Assembly: GCA_003149565.1 (NCBI GenBank)
Contig: QCWH01000017.1
Location: 25,128 to 74,067 of the forward strand
Source: Marivita sp. XM-24bin2
GTDB taxonomy: Bacteria > Pseudomonadota > Alphaproteobacteria > Rhodobacterales > Rhodobacteraceae
DNA length: 48,940 nucleotides
Direction: 5' to 3'
In this document: positions 40,749 to 48,660 of the stretch, piece by piece
How the letters are laid out: each line of letters starts with the position of its first letter
Position numbering within the stretch: the stretch's first letter is position 1
Made by a program: the position numbers and the translations under genes
The notes under the pieces: model-generated
What the model saw: only the letters and a program-made list of their open reading frames with translations
Databases searched by the model: none
Told to the model about the DNA's origin: nothing

Positions 40749-41449
40749 AAGCTCTTATCATTTGTTCCGTCCACGCCTTATGCGATCTGTCTCGCCTCGA
40801 ACGTATGGCGTGCAACCATGCATGTGAAATCCACGGGATACCGGGCATTCTGACCGATCAAGACCACACGAGGCTCCTCAAGGAGACCCCTGTATTGACA
40901 TTTCTAAATCGCTTGGCAGGAACGCCGGAACAGCGTCGCGAGTTGATCGACAGCTATCTGGAAGCCCTAAACGACCAGATTTGGAGCGCCTCCCTCTCCG
41001 CCCGACAAAGCGCGTTCTCTGCTTTGTTGGACTCCTCTGGATATGCGCGGCCGCGAGGGTTCCTGTCGGAGTACCCGATGCTGACCACGAACCTGATCAG
41101 GTCTTCGGCCTTGTTGACCCACGCCACTTCACTCGGGACGCTTACCGTGCCCGCCGATCCCGCAGAGTTGCAAAGCACCGCGACTGGGCTCTCTGCAACC
41201 GCGGCGTCTCTTGATGTCGGGCACGACGATGTCGAGGTTCTGGTTGCTCACCGAAGAGACTTCGATGCGGCCGAGGCACTCGGCATGCATCCGCGCTTTG
41301 TGACGGAAGTGCCGCCAGCCGACAGTGTCCCCAAGACCGCCGTACAATCCCGTATGCGCGTCGCAAATTCAACCGCCAGGGGAAACGTGCCACCGGCCTT
41401 TGTCCTTCCCACTTTGAACAATCCACTCTTACGACCGCCGGCCGCGTAG
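40745..41449 (+). CDS. HAD-superfamily-like protein with degenerate active site
   Basis: The 234-aa product follows the plan of phosphoglycolate-phosphatase-like HAD proteins. Near the N-terminus, LIICSVHALCDLSRLE aligns with the LIFDxDGTLxDS block. The cap-like helices follow, then MLTTNLIRSSALL (the S/TN motif II region), and DVEVLVAHRRDFDAAEALGM aligns with VGDSxxDxxAARAAGM. The nucleophilic Asp is replaced by Cys7, the acid/base Asp by Val9 and the GDSxxD motif by AHRRDFD. Phosphatase activity by the usual mechanism is not expected. ATG 40745 overlaps the stop of the 30-aa ORF. A regulatory or binding role is possible. The fold assignment is by eye. Confidence 0.62.
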   Translation: MKALIICSVHALCDLSRLERMACNHACEIHGIPGILTDQDHTRLLKETPVLTFLNRLAGTPEQRRELIDSYLEALNDQIWSASLSARQSAFSALLDSSGYARPRGFLSEYPMLTTNLIRSSALLTHATSLGTLTVPADPAELQSTATGLSATAASLDVGHDDVEVLVAHRRDFDAAEALGMHPRFVTEVPPADSVPKTAVQSRMRVANSTARGNVPPAFVLPTLNNPLLRPPAA

Positions 41450-41536
41450 TCTTCGCGAAGGACAGGTCTCGTCAAATACGTCACCGTCGCATAAGCTCTG
41501 CCCAGCATTTGGATCAGCTGGAGCGGTGGGGTGGAG

Positions 41537-42433
41537 ATGGACGTATTCGTTGCGACCTTTCTGCCTGTTACGGTCATGATCATCATGTTCAGCTTGGGGC
41601 TTGGGCTCACGCCGAAGGATTTTCAACGGATTGCGCGGCGTCCGCGGGCATTCTGCATCGGCGCGCTCAACCAGATTTTTCTGCTTCCACTGATAGGCTA
41701 CGTGATTATTCTTGCCTTCGGTTTCACTGCGGAAACCGCCGTCGGCATAATGATCCTCGCCGCCTGTCCGGGCGGGGCTGCGAGTAATATCATCACGAAA
41801 CTGGCCAACTGGGATGTTGCCTTGTCAGTGACGCTGACAGCAACGTTCAGCCTGACGTGCGCCGTGACGATACCAGTCGTTCTTGCATTCGCAGTGACTC
41901 ATTTCATGGGCACGTCGGCACCAGCCATTGATATTTCGTCAACTGCGATCACTGCTTTCCTTTTGACCGCACTACCGATTGCGCTTGGCATCGTGTTTCG
42001 AGCTTCGCTACCAACTTGGACGGCGAGATTTGCGCCGGCACTGGCAAAGCTTGCGATCTTGCTGTTCGTGGTGGTCATCGCAGGAGCCGTTATTTCGAAC
42101 TGGCGAGTGGTTGAAGACAATATCGCGCAGTTGGGCCTTGGATTGTTCGCTTTGGTCGCATCCGTCTCAATCCTTGGTTTCACCGTGTCCCGCATTTTGA
42201 AAGCCTCCGACAGAGAAGCAAAGACAATCGCAGTTGAGACAGGCGTTCAGAACGGAGCTTTGGCTCTGGCCATCGCGGGGTTGCTCGTCGCGAATGGGCC
42301 CACCTTCAACGCGTTCGCCATTCCAGCAGCGCTTTACAGCGTTGTCTGGCTCGGGACCGCTCTTCCAACGTTGTTGTTGCTGGCATGGGCCCCCTTAAGA
42401 AATTTGACGCGCGGCCATATCAAACAAGATTAA
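41537..42433 (+). CDS. Bile acid:sodium symporter family (SBF) transporter
   Basis: This is a membrane transporter of 298 aa with about nine to ten helices, of the SBF/BASS family that co-transports organic anions with sodium. Indicative segments are MFSLGLGLTPKDF, LAACPGGAASNIITKLANWDVALSVTLTA (two parts) and VETGVQNGALALAIAG, the last corresponding to the sodium-site helix crossover. Possible starts are ATG 41537 (GGTGGGG upstream) or GTG 41531; the difference is two residues. The substrate is unknown; known relatives take bile acids, pyruvate, pantothenate or other carboxylates. It lies between the HAD-like gene and the second promoter module. Confidence 0.9.
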   Translation: MDVFVATFLPVTVMIIMFSLGLGLTPKDFQRIARRPRAFCIGALNQIFLLPLIGYVIILAFGFTAETAVGIMILAACPGGAASNIITKLANWDVALSVTLTATFSLTCAVTIPVVLAFAVTHFMGTSAPAIDISSTAITAFLLTALPIALGIVFRASLPTWTARFAPALAKLAILLFVVVIAGAVISNWRVVEDNIAQLGLGLFALVASVSILGFTVSRILKASDREAKTIAVETGVQNGALALAIAGLLVANGPTFNAFAIPAALYSVVWLGTALPTLLLLAWAPLRNLTRGHIKQD

Positions 42434-42463
42434 GGCATCGTCAGGCGGGTCACGGCAAATGTT

Positions 42464-42533
42464 CTTTGGCAGCTTCGGTCAATAGCGTGGCTCGAACGGT
42501 CAATACCCTGAATGCACCATGGCCTATCCCTTG
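42464..42533 (+). promoter_or_regulatory. AraC-type promoter module, copy 2
   Basis: The perfect direct repeat CGGTCAATA occurs at 42476-42484 and 42497-42505, exactly 21 bases start to start. A CTATCC element (42524-42529) follows 18 bases later, then the imperfect palindrome CCCTTG ... CAAGGG ending in the ribosome site GGGAG. The layout and offsets are the same as in copy 1 at 40556. Confidence 0.65.
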
Positions 42534-42561
42534 TTCAAAGCTTCAACCAAGGGAGACTCCA

Positions 42562-42828
42562 ATGCAGCACCTGCCCACAGTTTCAGCCATCGCCTGCTTT
42601 GCCATCCTCAGTGTTCTTTCACCCGCCCACGCGGCGCCTGCGTGCAAGCAAGATCGCAAAATACAAGCCCCTGATGTCCAAATGGTCTTGCTTCCGGTCA
42701 AGTTCGGCTCCGGTGACGGGCATCTTGTCCCAACCCGGGCCCTCGCGCAGAATCAAAACAGTCATACCATTGGCGTCTGTGAGTTCATTCTGAGCCAGCA
42801 ATCCGACACCACAAAAGACGATGACTGA
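42562..42828 (+). CDS. Small exported protein of unknown function
   Basis: This 88-aa protein has a clear signal peptide (MQHLPTVSAIACFAILSVLSPAHAA, partly quoted in spirit; cut near residue 24). The mature part has two Cys (PACKQDRK and IGVCEF), probably a disulfide, and the acidic end TTKDDD. I do not recognise the family. ATG 42562 follows GGGAG with good spacing; the longer frame from 42385 overlaps the SBF gene and the promoter module and is not used. It is the gene served by promoter copy 2, so it should respond to the AraC-family regulator. Confidence 0.6.
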   Translation: MQHLPTVSAIACFAILSVLSPAHAAPACKQDRKIQAPDVQMVLLPVKFGSGDGHLVPTRALAQNQNSHTIGVCEFILSQQSDTTKDDD

Positions 42829-42839
42829 CGGCTGACAGA

Positions 42840-42930
42840 GCTTTGATGATAAGACCGCCCCCCGTTGGCATCAATGTGCCAAGGTGGGGCGGCGATGATC
42901 CACAAAGGAGGACGGTCCCATCATCAAAGC
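42840..42930. repeat. Nested inverted repeats (91 bp), possible MITE or IS end
   Basis: The outer arms GCTTTGATGAT (42840-42850) and ATCATCAAAGC (42920-42930) pair perfectly, then GACCG / CGGTC pair after a 2-base bulge. Inside, CCGCCCC (42855-42861) pairs with GGGGCGG (42886-42892) and TTGGCA with TGCCAA. No target duplication is evident. It starts 12 bases after the exported-protein stop and could also serve as a transcript end. Beyond it, 42931-43076 holds one more inverted repeat (ACCTCCC / GGGAGGT at 43003 and 43045) and no gene. Confidence 0.55.
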
Positions 42931-43076
42931 CCTTAGTGGCGGGACTCGGCCGCCTTACATTACCAATACCAAATTCCTAGGAGACCTCTAACCCACCAGA
43001 ATACCTCCCGAAGAGAGGGGCGTTAACTGGCCCGGAAGGTCTGAGGGAGGTGTAAGTTGCTGATGTCAGGAAGAAC

Positions 43077-43151
43077 TGGCTGGGGTGGTAGGATTCGAAC
43101 CTACGGTACGCGGTACCAAAAACCGTTGCCTTACCACTTGGCTACACCCCA
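43077..43151 (-). tRNA. tRNA-Gln (UUG)
   Basis: The minus strand folds into a complete cloverleaf. The acceptor is TGGGGTG paired with CACCCCA, the D arm GCC/GGC, and the anticodon stem-loop holds TTG in TTTTGGT. The T arm is GTAGG-TTCGAAT-CCTAC. The discriminator G and a 3' CCA are encoded (GCCA at 43080-43077), giving 75 bases. Pair 27-43 is an A-C mismatch; everything else is standard. Confidence 0.95.
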
Positions 43152-43214
43152 ACCGTGCGGGCGTACTTACGCCGCTCTGTGAACGGGATCAAGACCCGGA
43201 ATTCGAAAAATTTC

Positions 43215-44573
43215 CTACTCTTCCGGAGCGTCCTTCTCCAAAAGATCATCTCCACCTTTTTCTGCGCGTTCCGACGCAACAATCCGTTCAAGCTCTTTAT
43301 CCATCGCGGCCTCGGTGTCGCCAACAGTTGCGGTTGCGGCGGCGACGGCCGCGGCATTCGACGGGCGAGGTTGCTTGGTCTCTGAGGCTTTTGGCACCGC
43401 ACCGTCAGACTCGCCAATGCCAACAACACGGAGGGTTGTCTCTGGCATGACGATTCCGGCGTGATCGAAGGCAGCGATGCACAGGCGCCAGGCTTCGCTT
43501 CGGGCCTTGAGATAGCTGGTCTCATGCTGCCGGATCCATCCGGCCACATTCAGTATGATGGCGCTGTCTCCCAATTCCTCGATCCAGACCGCCGGGGCAG
43601 GTTCGTCGATCACAAAAGGCAAAGTTGTGATTGTTTGAAGTGCCAGATCCTGCGCGCGCGCCAGATCGGTGTCATAGGCGACACCAAGGCTGATCAGAAA
43701 ACGGCGTTCATCGTTGCGGGAATAGTTTACAATACGACTTTTGAAGACGGTCGCATTCGGGATACGGATGTGATTTCCGTCAAAACTCAGAAGGATGGTA
43801 GCCCGACTGGTGAGGCGGATCACCTTGCCAATGTCACCCTCAATCTCGACCTGATCATTAGGGCGAAACGGTTGGCGAATCGACAGCATGATCGAGGCAA
43901 TGAAGTTTTCGACGGTGTCCCGAACGGCGAAACCTATGGCAAGACCGATGATTCCCGCAGCGCCGAGAATGGTCGACAAAAGCGCGGTTGCCCCCACAAT
44001 GTCGAGGGCGATGACAAGTCCGCCCAGGATAAAAGCAATGCGAATAACCTGACGGTAGATGTCGGCGATAAAGGCATTTGGAGCCAATCGGTCCCAAGGC
44101 CGTTTGAGCCGGGCGATCACAAAGCCAATCATCACTACGAATGTGAATGCCGCCACCGCGATGGCGAGAAGCGGCAGATAGTTGATGAACTGCTCGAACC
44201 TCGCAAAAAACCGTTCCAGTGCCGGATCGAGCCGCCGCGCCACATCCGTGGTTTCCTGAACCCGGTTTTCGATGGTAACCACACCTTCAACTCGGCCGGC
44301 GATCTCATTCAAACGTTCGAGGGCCGCCCCATCCAGTGCCGTACCTCGAAGTGTGACAATTCCCGAATTTACGGTGACAGTCACATCGTCATACCCGTCA
44401 AGTTCCATCAGGATTTCGCGGATCCGGGTCGCAATGGCCGCGTCCTGTTCGGCACTGTCAGAAACAGCAATCGTACCTGTCGGTTGCTCAGCGGTTTGCG
44501 CAGACAGCGGAACTGGACCTGTGCCAATGACGAACAGGCCAACAACAAAAACAAGACGACGCAGAATACCCAT
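43215..44573 (-). CDS. MscS-family mechanosensitive channel with BON domain
   Basis: This is a small-conductance mechanosensitive channel homologue of 452 aa. A signal peptide (cut near residue 25, PLSAQTA) is followed by a BON domain at about 45-105 (GYDDVTVTVNSGIVTLRGTAL). Membrane helices follow at about 130-155, 175-200 and 205-225. The MscS pore and beta region is next (GLAIGFAVRDTVENF, then PFRPNDQVEIEG). The C-terminus is an Ala-rich, charged tail. ATG 44573 was chosen because it gives the signal peptide; the longer frame overlaps the cyclase gene. It likely opens under membrane tension; the BON domain may contact the envelope. It lies 41 bases after the diguanylate cyclase stop, same strand. 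Confidence 0.9.
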   Translation of the reverse strand: MGILRRLVFVVGLFVIGTGPVPLSAQTAEQPTGTIAVSDSAEQDAAIATRIREILMELDGYDDVTVTVNSGIVTLRGTALDGAALERLNEIAGRVEGVVTIENRVQETTDVARRLDPALERFFARFEQFINYLPLLAIAVAAFTFVVMIGFVIARLKRPWDRLAPNAFIADIYRQVIRIAFILGGLVIALDIVGATALLSTILGAAGIIGLAIGFAVRDTVENFIASIMLSIRQPFRPNDQVEIEGDIGKVIRLTSRATILLSFDGNHIRIPNATVFKSRIVNYSRNDERRFLISLGVAYDTDLARAQDLALQTITTLPFVIDEPAPAVWIEELGDSAIILNVAGWIRQHETSYLKARSEAWRLCIAAFDHAGIVMPETTLRVVGIGESDGAVPKASETKQPRPSNAAAVAAATATVGDTEAAMDKELERIVASERAEKGGDDLLEKDAPEE

Positions 44574-44614
44574 TCGAAAGTCTTGCGCGAGACATCTGGC
44601 GTTTTCAAGCGCGT

Positions 44615-45634
44615 TCACGCCTGGTCTTGGGATGCAGCTTTCGAAAGGTCGAGAACTGCCAGATCGGTTCCCATCTTCGGTGCCCAGAAAAGATGCCGCC
44701 CGCGGCCTTTTCGCTTTGCTGCGTAGAGTGCGATATCCGCGCGTTCCACCATCTCCGCAGGCAAAATAGGAGCTGTATCGCGCGTGACCATCACGCCGAT
44801 ACTTGCACCGATTGTGATTGAGTGGGGGGCAATTGGGAGCGGCTCCGAGATGTCGCTGATCAATGAAGCGGCGAGTTCGGCAAGGCGCGCCCGGTTGGTT
44901 AGCCCTGGGCACAGGATGATGAATTCATCGCCTCCGGATCGGATCAGAAGATCCTCCTGTCGGGTATGACTGCGCATGATTGCGGCAACGCGTTTAAGAA
45001 CCTCGTCACCGACGGCGTGACCCAAACTGTCGTTGACCTGCTTGAAACGGTCCAGGTCCATCTGCAGAACGGCGTATTCGGTATCGGATTGTCCTAATTG
45101 ATCCAAAGCCGCATCCAGAGCCCGACGATTGTGCAGGCCAGTCAAGCCGTCGGTCAATGCTGCCGTTTCGGCTGCGAGGCGGGCCCCGTTCAGACGAGCG
45201 TTCAAGCTGAAGGACGCGGCCATCGCGCTGGATTTCGCCTCTTGCAGGAAAAGAAGTTCCATCACCAGGTCACTTGGCGCAAAATCCTGTGCCGTCAGTC
45301 CAAAGCGCTGCACCGCATCCACAACGGCGATGCCGAAAGATAAGTCGAGGATGACGCCATGGGCTTGATCGTCGATCACCAGACCGCGAAGGATAAGTTT
45401 AGGTTCAGATCGAAGCCTTAAGCGCAGCACCTGGCCAACCAGGCTTCGCAAATTTGTCATGGTCGACGGCCTTGTTGGCCGCATCACTTCGAACACTTCT
45501 AGAAATCGACACCCTGTGGGATCGACACATACAAGTTTGGAAAAACTTTTTCCGGCCTGCCGAATGTGGCCGGTTGGCGAAATGCAAACATGCATGGGCC
45601 TGAGCGCCAGTAACAAATCGCAGGCTGAGATCAT
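44615..45634 (-). CDS. Diguanylate cyclase (GGDEF) with H-NOX-associated N-terminal domain
   Basis: This 339-aa protein makes cyclic di-GMP. Residues 1-140 resemble the HNOBA domain that binds H-NOX proteins (FLEVFEVMRPTRPSTM, LRGLVIDDQAHGVILDLSFG). A short helix leads into the GGDEF domain (about 165-325) with LTDGLTGLHNRRALD, the intact active site RSGGDEF and the inhibitory I-site RQED five residues ahead of it. It should therefore be active and product-inhibited. It overlaps the H-NOX-like gene by ATGA, so the two proteins are made together and probably form a sensor-output pair. No transmembrane segment is seen. Confidence 0.93.
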   Translation of the reverse strand: MISACDLLLALRPMHVCISPTGHIRQAGKSFSKLVCVDPTGCRFLEVFEVMRPTRPSTMTNLRSLVGQVLRLRLRSEPKLILRGLVIDDQAHGVILDLSFGIAVVDAVQRFGLTAQDFAPSDLVMELLFLQEAKSSAMAASFSLNARLNGARLAAETAALTDGLTGLHNRRALDAALDQLGQSDTEYAVLQMDLDRFKQVNDSLGHAVGDEVLKRVAAIMRSHTRQEDLLIRSGGDEFIILCPGLTNRARLAELAASLISDISEPLPIAPHSITIGASIGVMVTRDTAPILPAEMVERADIALYAAKRKGRGRHLFWAPKMGTDLAVLDLSKAASQDQA

Positions 45635-46230
45635 GATTTTCCGACCAATTCAGCGTCGGCCAGCGAAAAGCCGCGATCATCCGCGAACGCCGTTTCGACG
45701 ACGGTCACATCAATCACCTCAGCCCGGTCCCGGTCGCCTAGATGAGCCAGCAAGGCGAGCGTTCCATAGTCGTCCGCCATTGCGCGCAAGAGGCCGACCA
45801 AAACATGTCCGAACCCGTGCGGATCACCAGTACATTGGACCGTGAAGCGTCGTGGTACAGGTTCGCGAACACTGATCTGCGGCAGCTCCAATCCCGGCAC
45901 GACCATTCGGGTGCGGTCAGGCAGATCGTCAAGCGCATGCAGAAGGTCCGAAAACGTCTGGCCGCCAAACCTTAACAGGCGTCGCACCGATGCATGGTTT
46001 TGGCGGGTAATCAGGTAGGTCCCCAGATCTTCGAGAATTTCGGATTGGGGTCGGTCCAGAACCTCTGCACACGCGTGCAAAAGTTTTGGGAGGTGCGCCT
46101 TGTCGTATTGCAGCATCGCTTCGAAAGACGTCACCGGCTGACCGGATACCGCGACCGCCCTGCCCCAGCACGATGGGCCGAATGTGTCGGATACAAACGC
46201 TTCAAGAGTACGAAAGATGAGACCATGCAT
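45631..46230 (-). CDS. H-NOX (HNOB) domain protein lacking heme-ligand residues
   Basis: This is a 199-aa stand-alone H-NOX homologue (start MHGLIFRTLEAFVSDTFG). In heme-binding members the axial His lies in a (L/I)xxLH/IxxIH segment and the propionates are held by YxSxR. Here the matching segment is LLHALDDLPDRT, with Pro104 at the His position. The YxSxR region reads VQCTGDP (Gln132, Thr134, Asp136). His98 is six residues away and probably not equivalent. The protein therefore seems unable to bind heme in the known way, yet it is kept in frame and coupled to the diguanylate cyclase. ATG 46230 was chosen over 46260 because it gives the canonical N-terminus. Confidence 0.83.
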   Translation of the reverse strand: MHGLIFRTLEAFVSDTFGPSCWGRAVAVSGQPVTSFEAMLQYDKAHLPKLLHACAEVLDRPQSEILEDLGTYLITRQNHASVRRLLRFGGQTFSDLLHALDDLPDRTRMVVPGLELPQISVREPVPRRFTVQCTGDPHGFGHVLVGLLRAMADDYGTLALLAHLGDRDRAEVIDVTVVETAFADDRGFSLADAELVGKS

Positions 46231-46298
46231 GGCAAGCGCCTTTTGTTCGGCGCACACCATTGCAGGCTGGTCTTAAGAAACGGCAAACTGGTGATGGT

Positions 46299-47858
46299 TT
46301 AAAAATCCGTCGGCGCACCGCCTTCGGCTTTTCGACGGTCAACAAAGGCGGAAAGTTCTTCCTGAATTGCAGCATCCATCGGCGGTGCCTGAAACTCTTC
46401 AAGAATCGCTTTGTAGATCACATGTGCACGCTCGGCCGTCCACACACTGCCTGCGGCTTCCCACGCTTCGAAATTCTTCCAATCCGAGAGGAACGGCTGA
46501 TAAAACGCCGTCGTATATCGCTCCTGGGTGTGCTTGGTCCCGAAGAAGTGACCGTTGCTGCCAACTTCTCGGATTGCTTCCAGCCCCAAGCCGTCGTCGC
46601 TGACATCGCAGATCGCGGGATCCAAATAACGGATTAACTGCTGAATCACTTCGCAATCCATCACGAACTTTTCAGGGCTGGCGATTAACCCACCTTCAAG
46701 CCAACCAGCCGCATGGTAAACGAGGTTCGTCCCCGATTGGATCGCTGCCCAAAGACTATGTTCGGTCTCCCACACGGCCTGTCCGTCCGGGACATTGGCG
46801 GCACAAACGCCAGAAGAACGCATGGGCAATCCATAGAACCGCGCCATTTGCCCGGTCATTTGGGTCGCCCGCATGTATTCCGGGGTCCCAAAGGCAGGTG
46901 CTCCAGATTTCATATCAACGTTCGACGTGAATGTTCCGATTGCGCAGGGGGCGCCCGGACGAATGATCTGCGCAAGTACGATCGCGCTCAGACCTTCGGC
47001 CAGAGACTGCGCCACCGCGCCTGCCATTGTCACCGGGGCCATTGCCCCCGCCAACGTGAAGGGCGTTACGATACATCCCTGACCGCGTGTGGCACATCGC
47101 ATCCAACCGTCTAGCATCGGATGGTCGTGCTTGAGTGGCGAGGTGGAATTGATATTCGTGTACATTCGCGGGCTGGCGTCGAACTCTTGATGCGTCAGTC
47201 CGCCCGCGATGCGCACCATCTCCATGACGTCTTCGACACGCTCCTGGCCCAGCGAGTATGCGTGTGCAACTTTGTCGGTCAGCGTCAGTTTGTCGTAAAG
47301 CACATCAAGGTGGCGCACGCTCGCATGAATATCGACAGGTTCAACCGGATAACCCCCGACAAAGTGGATGCAGTTAAAATACTGAGAAAGCTTGAGAAAG
47401 TTGCGGCACATCTCACGAGTGCCAGGTACTTTGCGGCCAACTTCCATGTCCCAGTAATTGGGCGGAGAGGACACGTTGCCGAACAGGATATGCCCATCTC
47501 CGATCACAATCTGTCGGTCAGGATTGCGCGGCGTGATGGAAAATGACCGAGGTGCCTTGCGGACCCATTCCATGACGAAATCGCGGCCCATCCGTACGTT
47601 TTCTCCGACAACCGTACAGCCTGCATTCTTCAGAATTTGCACTGCTTTCGGGTTCAGGAATTCGATGCCGATCTCTTCCAGAATCACCATTGCCGCATCG
47701 TGAATGCGGGCCACGCCTTCTTCGGTCAGCGGCTCGGTCGGACGATCAATGTTGACAGGAAGCGTCCAGGGCAGCTGCTCGATCACGGACGTGCCCCGAC
47801 GTACGGCATGACCGGACCTTCCCCCACTCCGACGTTTGCGTGTGATAGCCTCAGCCAT
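46299..47858 (-). CDS. Trimethylamine methyltransferase family protein (MttB-like, non-pyrrolysine)
   Basis: This 519-aa protein belongs to the MttB superfamily, whose members move a methyl group from a quaternary or tertiary amine to a corrinoid protein. Typical segments are IHDAAMVILEEIGIEFLNPKAVQIL (partly quoted), GNVSSPPNYWDMEVGRK, TPFTLAGAMAPVTMAGAVAQ and HAAGWLEGGLIASPEKFVMD. The frame runs without an internal TAG, so pyrrolysine is not used; glycine betaine, carnitine or similar substrates are typical for such members. No corrinoid-protein gene is within the window. ATG 47858 has AGGAG upstream and gives an N-terminus rich in Arg. It lies 100 bases after the HAD phosphatase gene on the same strand. 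Confidence 0.9.
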   Translation of the reverse strand: MAEAITRKRRSGGRSGHAVRRGTSVIEQLPWTLPVNIDRPTEPLTEEGVARIHDAAMVILEEIGIEFLNPKAVQILKNAGCTVVGENVRMGRDFVMEWVRKAPRSFSITPRNPDRQIVIGDGHILFGNVSSPPNYWDMEVGRKVPGTREMCRNFLKLSQYFNCIHFVGGYPVEPVDIHASVRHLDVLYDKLTLTDKVAHAYSLGQERVEDVMEMVRIAGGLTHQEFDASPRMYTNINSTSPLKHDHPMLDGWMRCATRGQGCIVTPFTLAGAMAPVTMAGAVAQSLAEGLSAIVLAQIIRPGAPCAIGTFTSNVDMKSGAPAFGTPEYMRATQMTGQMARFYGLPMRSSGVCAANVPDGQAVWETEHSLWAAIQSGTNLVYHAAGWLEGGLIASPEKFVMDCEVIQQLIRYLDPAICDVSDDGLGLEAIREVGSNGHFFGTKHTQERYTTAFYQPFLSDWKNFEAWEAAGSVWTAERAHVIYKAILEEFQAPPMDAAIQEELSAFVDRRKAEGGAPTDF

Positions 47859-47958
47859 GGCATTCTCCTGGTTTGCCACTTTAGCTAGGCACCGCAGATG
47901 CAGCCAATCCTGTCGAAACGCGACGGATACCGTCGCTTTTGTCATTTTACGTCCGAGA

Positions 47959-48660
47959 TCACTCCAACCCCAACCAATCCGGCAAATGCCCGATATCGGG
48001 AAGCACGACATCTGCAAACGGCTCCAGCTCAGCCGCTGCAGCAAGTCCGGTCAGAACGGCAACAGTTGTCATACCGGCCGCCCTTCCCGCGACCAGATCA
48101 TGTTTGCTGTCGCCGACCATCGCAACGGCGTTCGGTGCGACATTCACCGCATTGCAAAAAGCCAAGAGCGGCCCCGGCTCAGGTTTTGACCCAAAGCCGC
48201 TGTCCGAGCCGCAGATGAATTCGAAAGACGATCGGATGCCAGCAGCATCGAGATGCGCAAGCGCAGGGGTTGCGGCATCATTCGTTGCAACACCCAACCG
48301 CAGACCTGCAGTTGAAAAGCGCTCAAGTAAAGGTCGAAGCGGTGTTGCCTCGGCCATAGGTGCGGCGGCGGCCTCTTCATTGATCAGATCAGCGAGCGCT
48401 TGTTGCGAGAATTCAGGGAATTCAGGATGGAGCACTGCCACCAGATCATCAGGTGTGCCCGCTATGACAAAGCTGTCCGGACGAAAAACGCCCGTCGCGA
48501 AATCAAACCCTATGAGGTGCCCCAGATGAGTTGCGCGCTTGTGGTCGCCTTCTGCCATCCGCATGAGGAAAGTGTTGGCCCAAACGTTCCACGTCGCTTC
48601 AAAGTCGAACAACGTGCCATCCTTGTCGAAGAGAATGGCTTGGATATCCTTTTGCGTCAT
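47959..48660 (-). CDS. HAD-family phosphatase (phosphoglycolate phosphatase-like)
   Basis: This is a soluble HAD hydrolase of 233 aa with complete motifs. The nucleophile Asp12 and acid/base Asp14 lie in ILFDKDGTLFDF, motif II Thr in GVATNDAATP, motif III Lys in GSKPEPGPLL and motif IV in MVGDSKHDLVAGRAAGM. The cap lies between residues 20 and 90. It resembles phosphoglycolate phosphatases of alphaproteobacteria, though the substrate could be another small phosphate ester. Its start overlaps the stop of the DUF3572 gene (ATGA). It is a useful reference for the degenerate HAD-like protein at 40745. Confidence 0.9.
   Translation of the reverse strand: MTQKDIQAILFDKDGTLFDFEATWNVWANTFLMRMAEGDHKRATHLGHLIGFDFATGVFRPDSFVIAGTPDDLVAVLHPEFPEFSQQALADLINEEAAAAPMAEATPLRPLLERFSTAGLRLGVATNDAATPALAHLDAAGIRSSFEFICGSDSGFGSKPEPGPLLAFCNAVNVAPNAVAMVGDSKHDLVAGRAAGMTTVAVLTGLAAAAELEPFADVVLPDIGHLPDWLGLE

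Noticed and set aside
45631-46230. Annotating the H-NOX protein as an NO sensor
   Set aside because: The heme ligand and propionate-binding residues are absent at the aligned positions.
46299-47858. Pyrrolysine-containing MttB
   Set aside because: The frame has no internal TAG and no pyl genes are present in the window.
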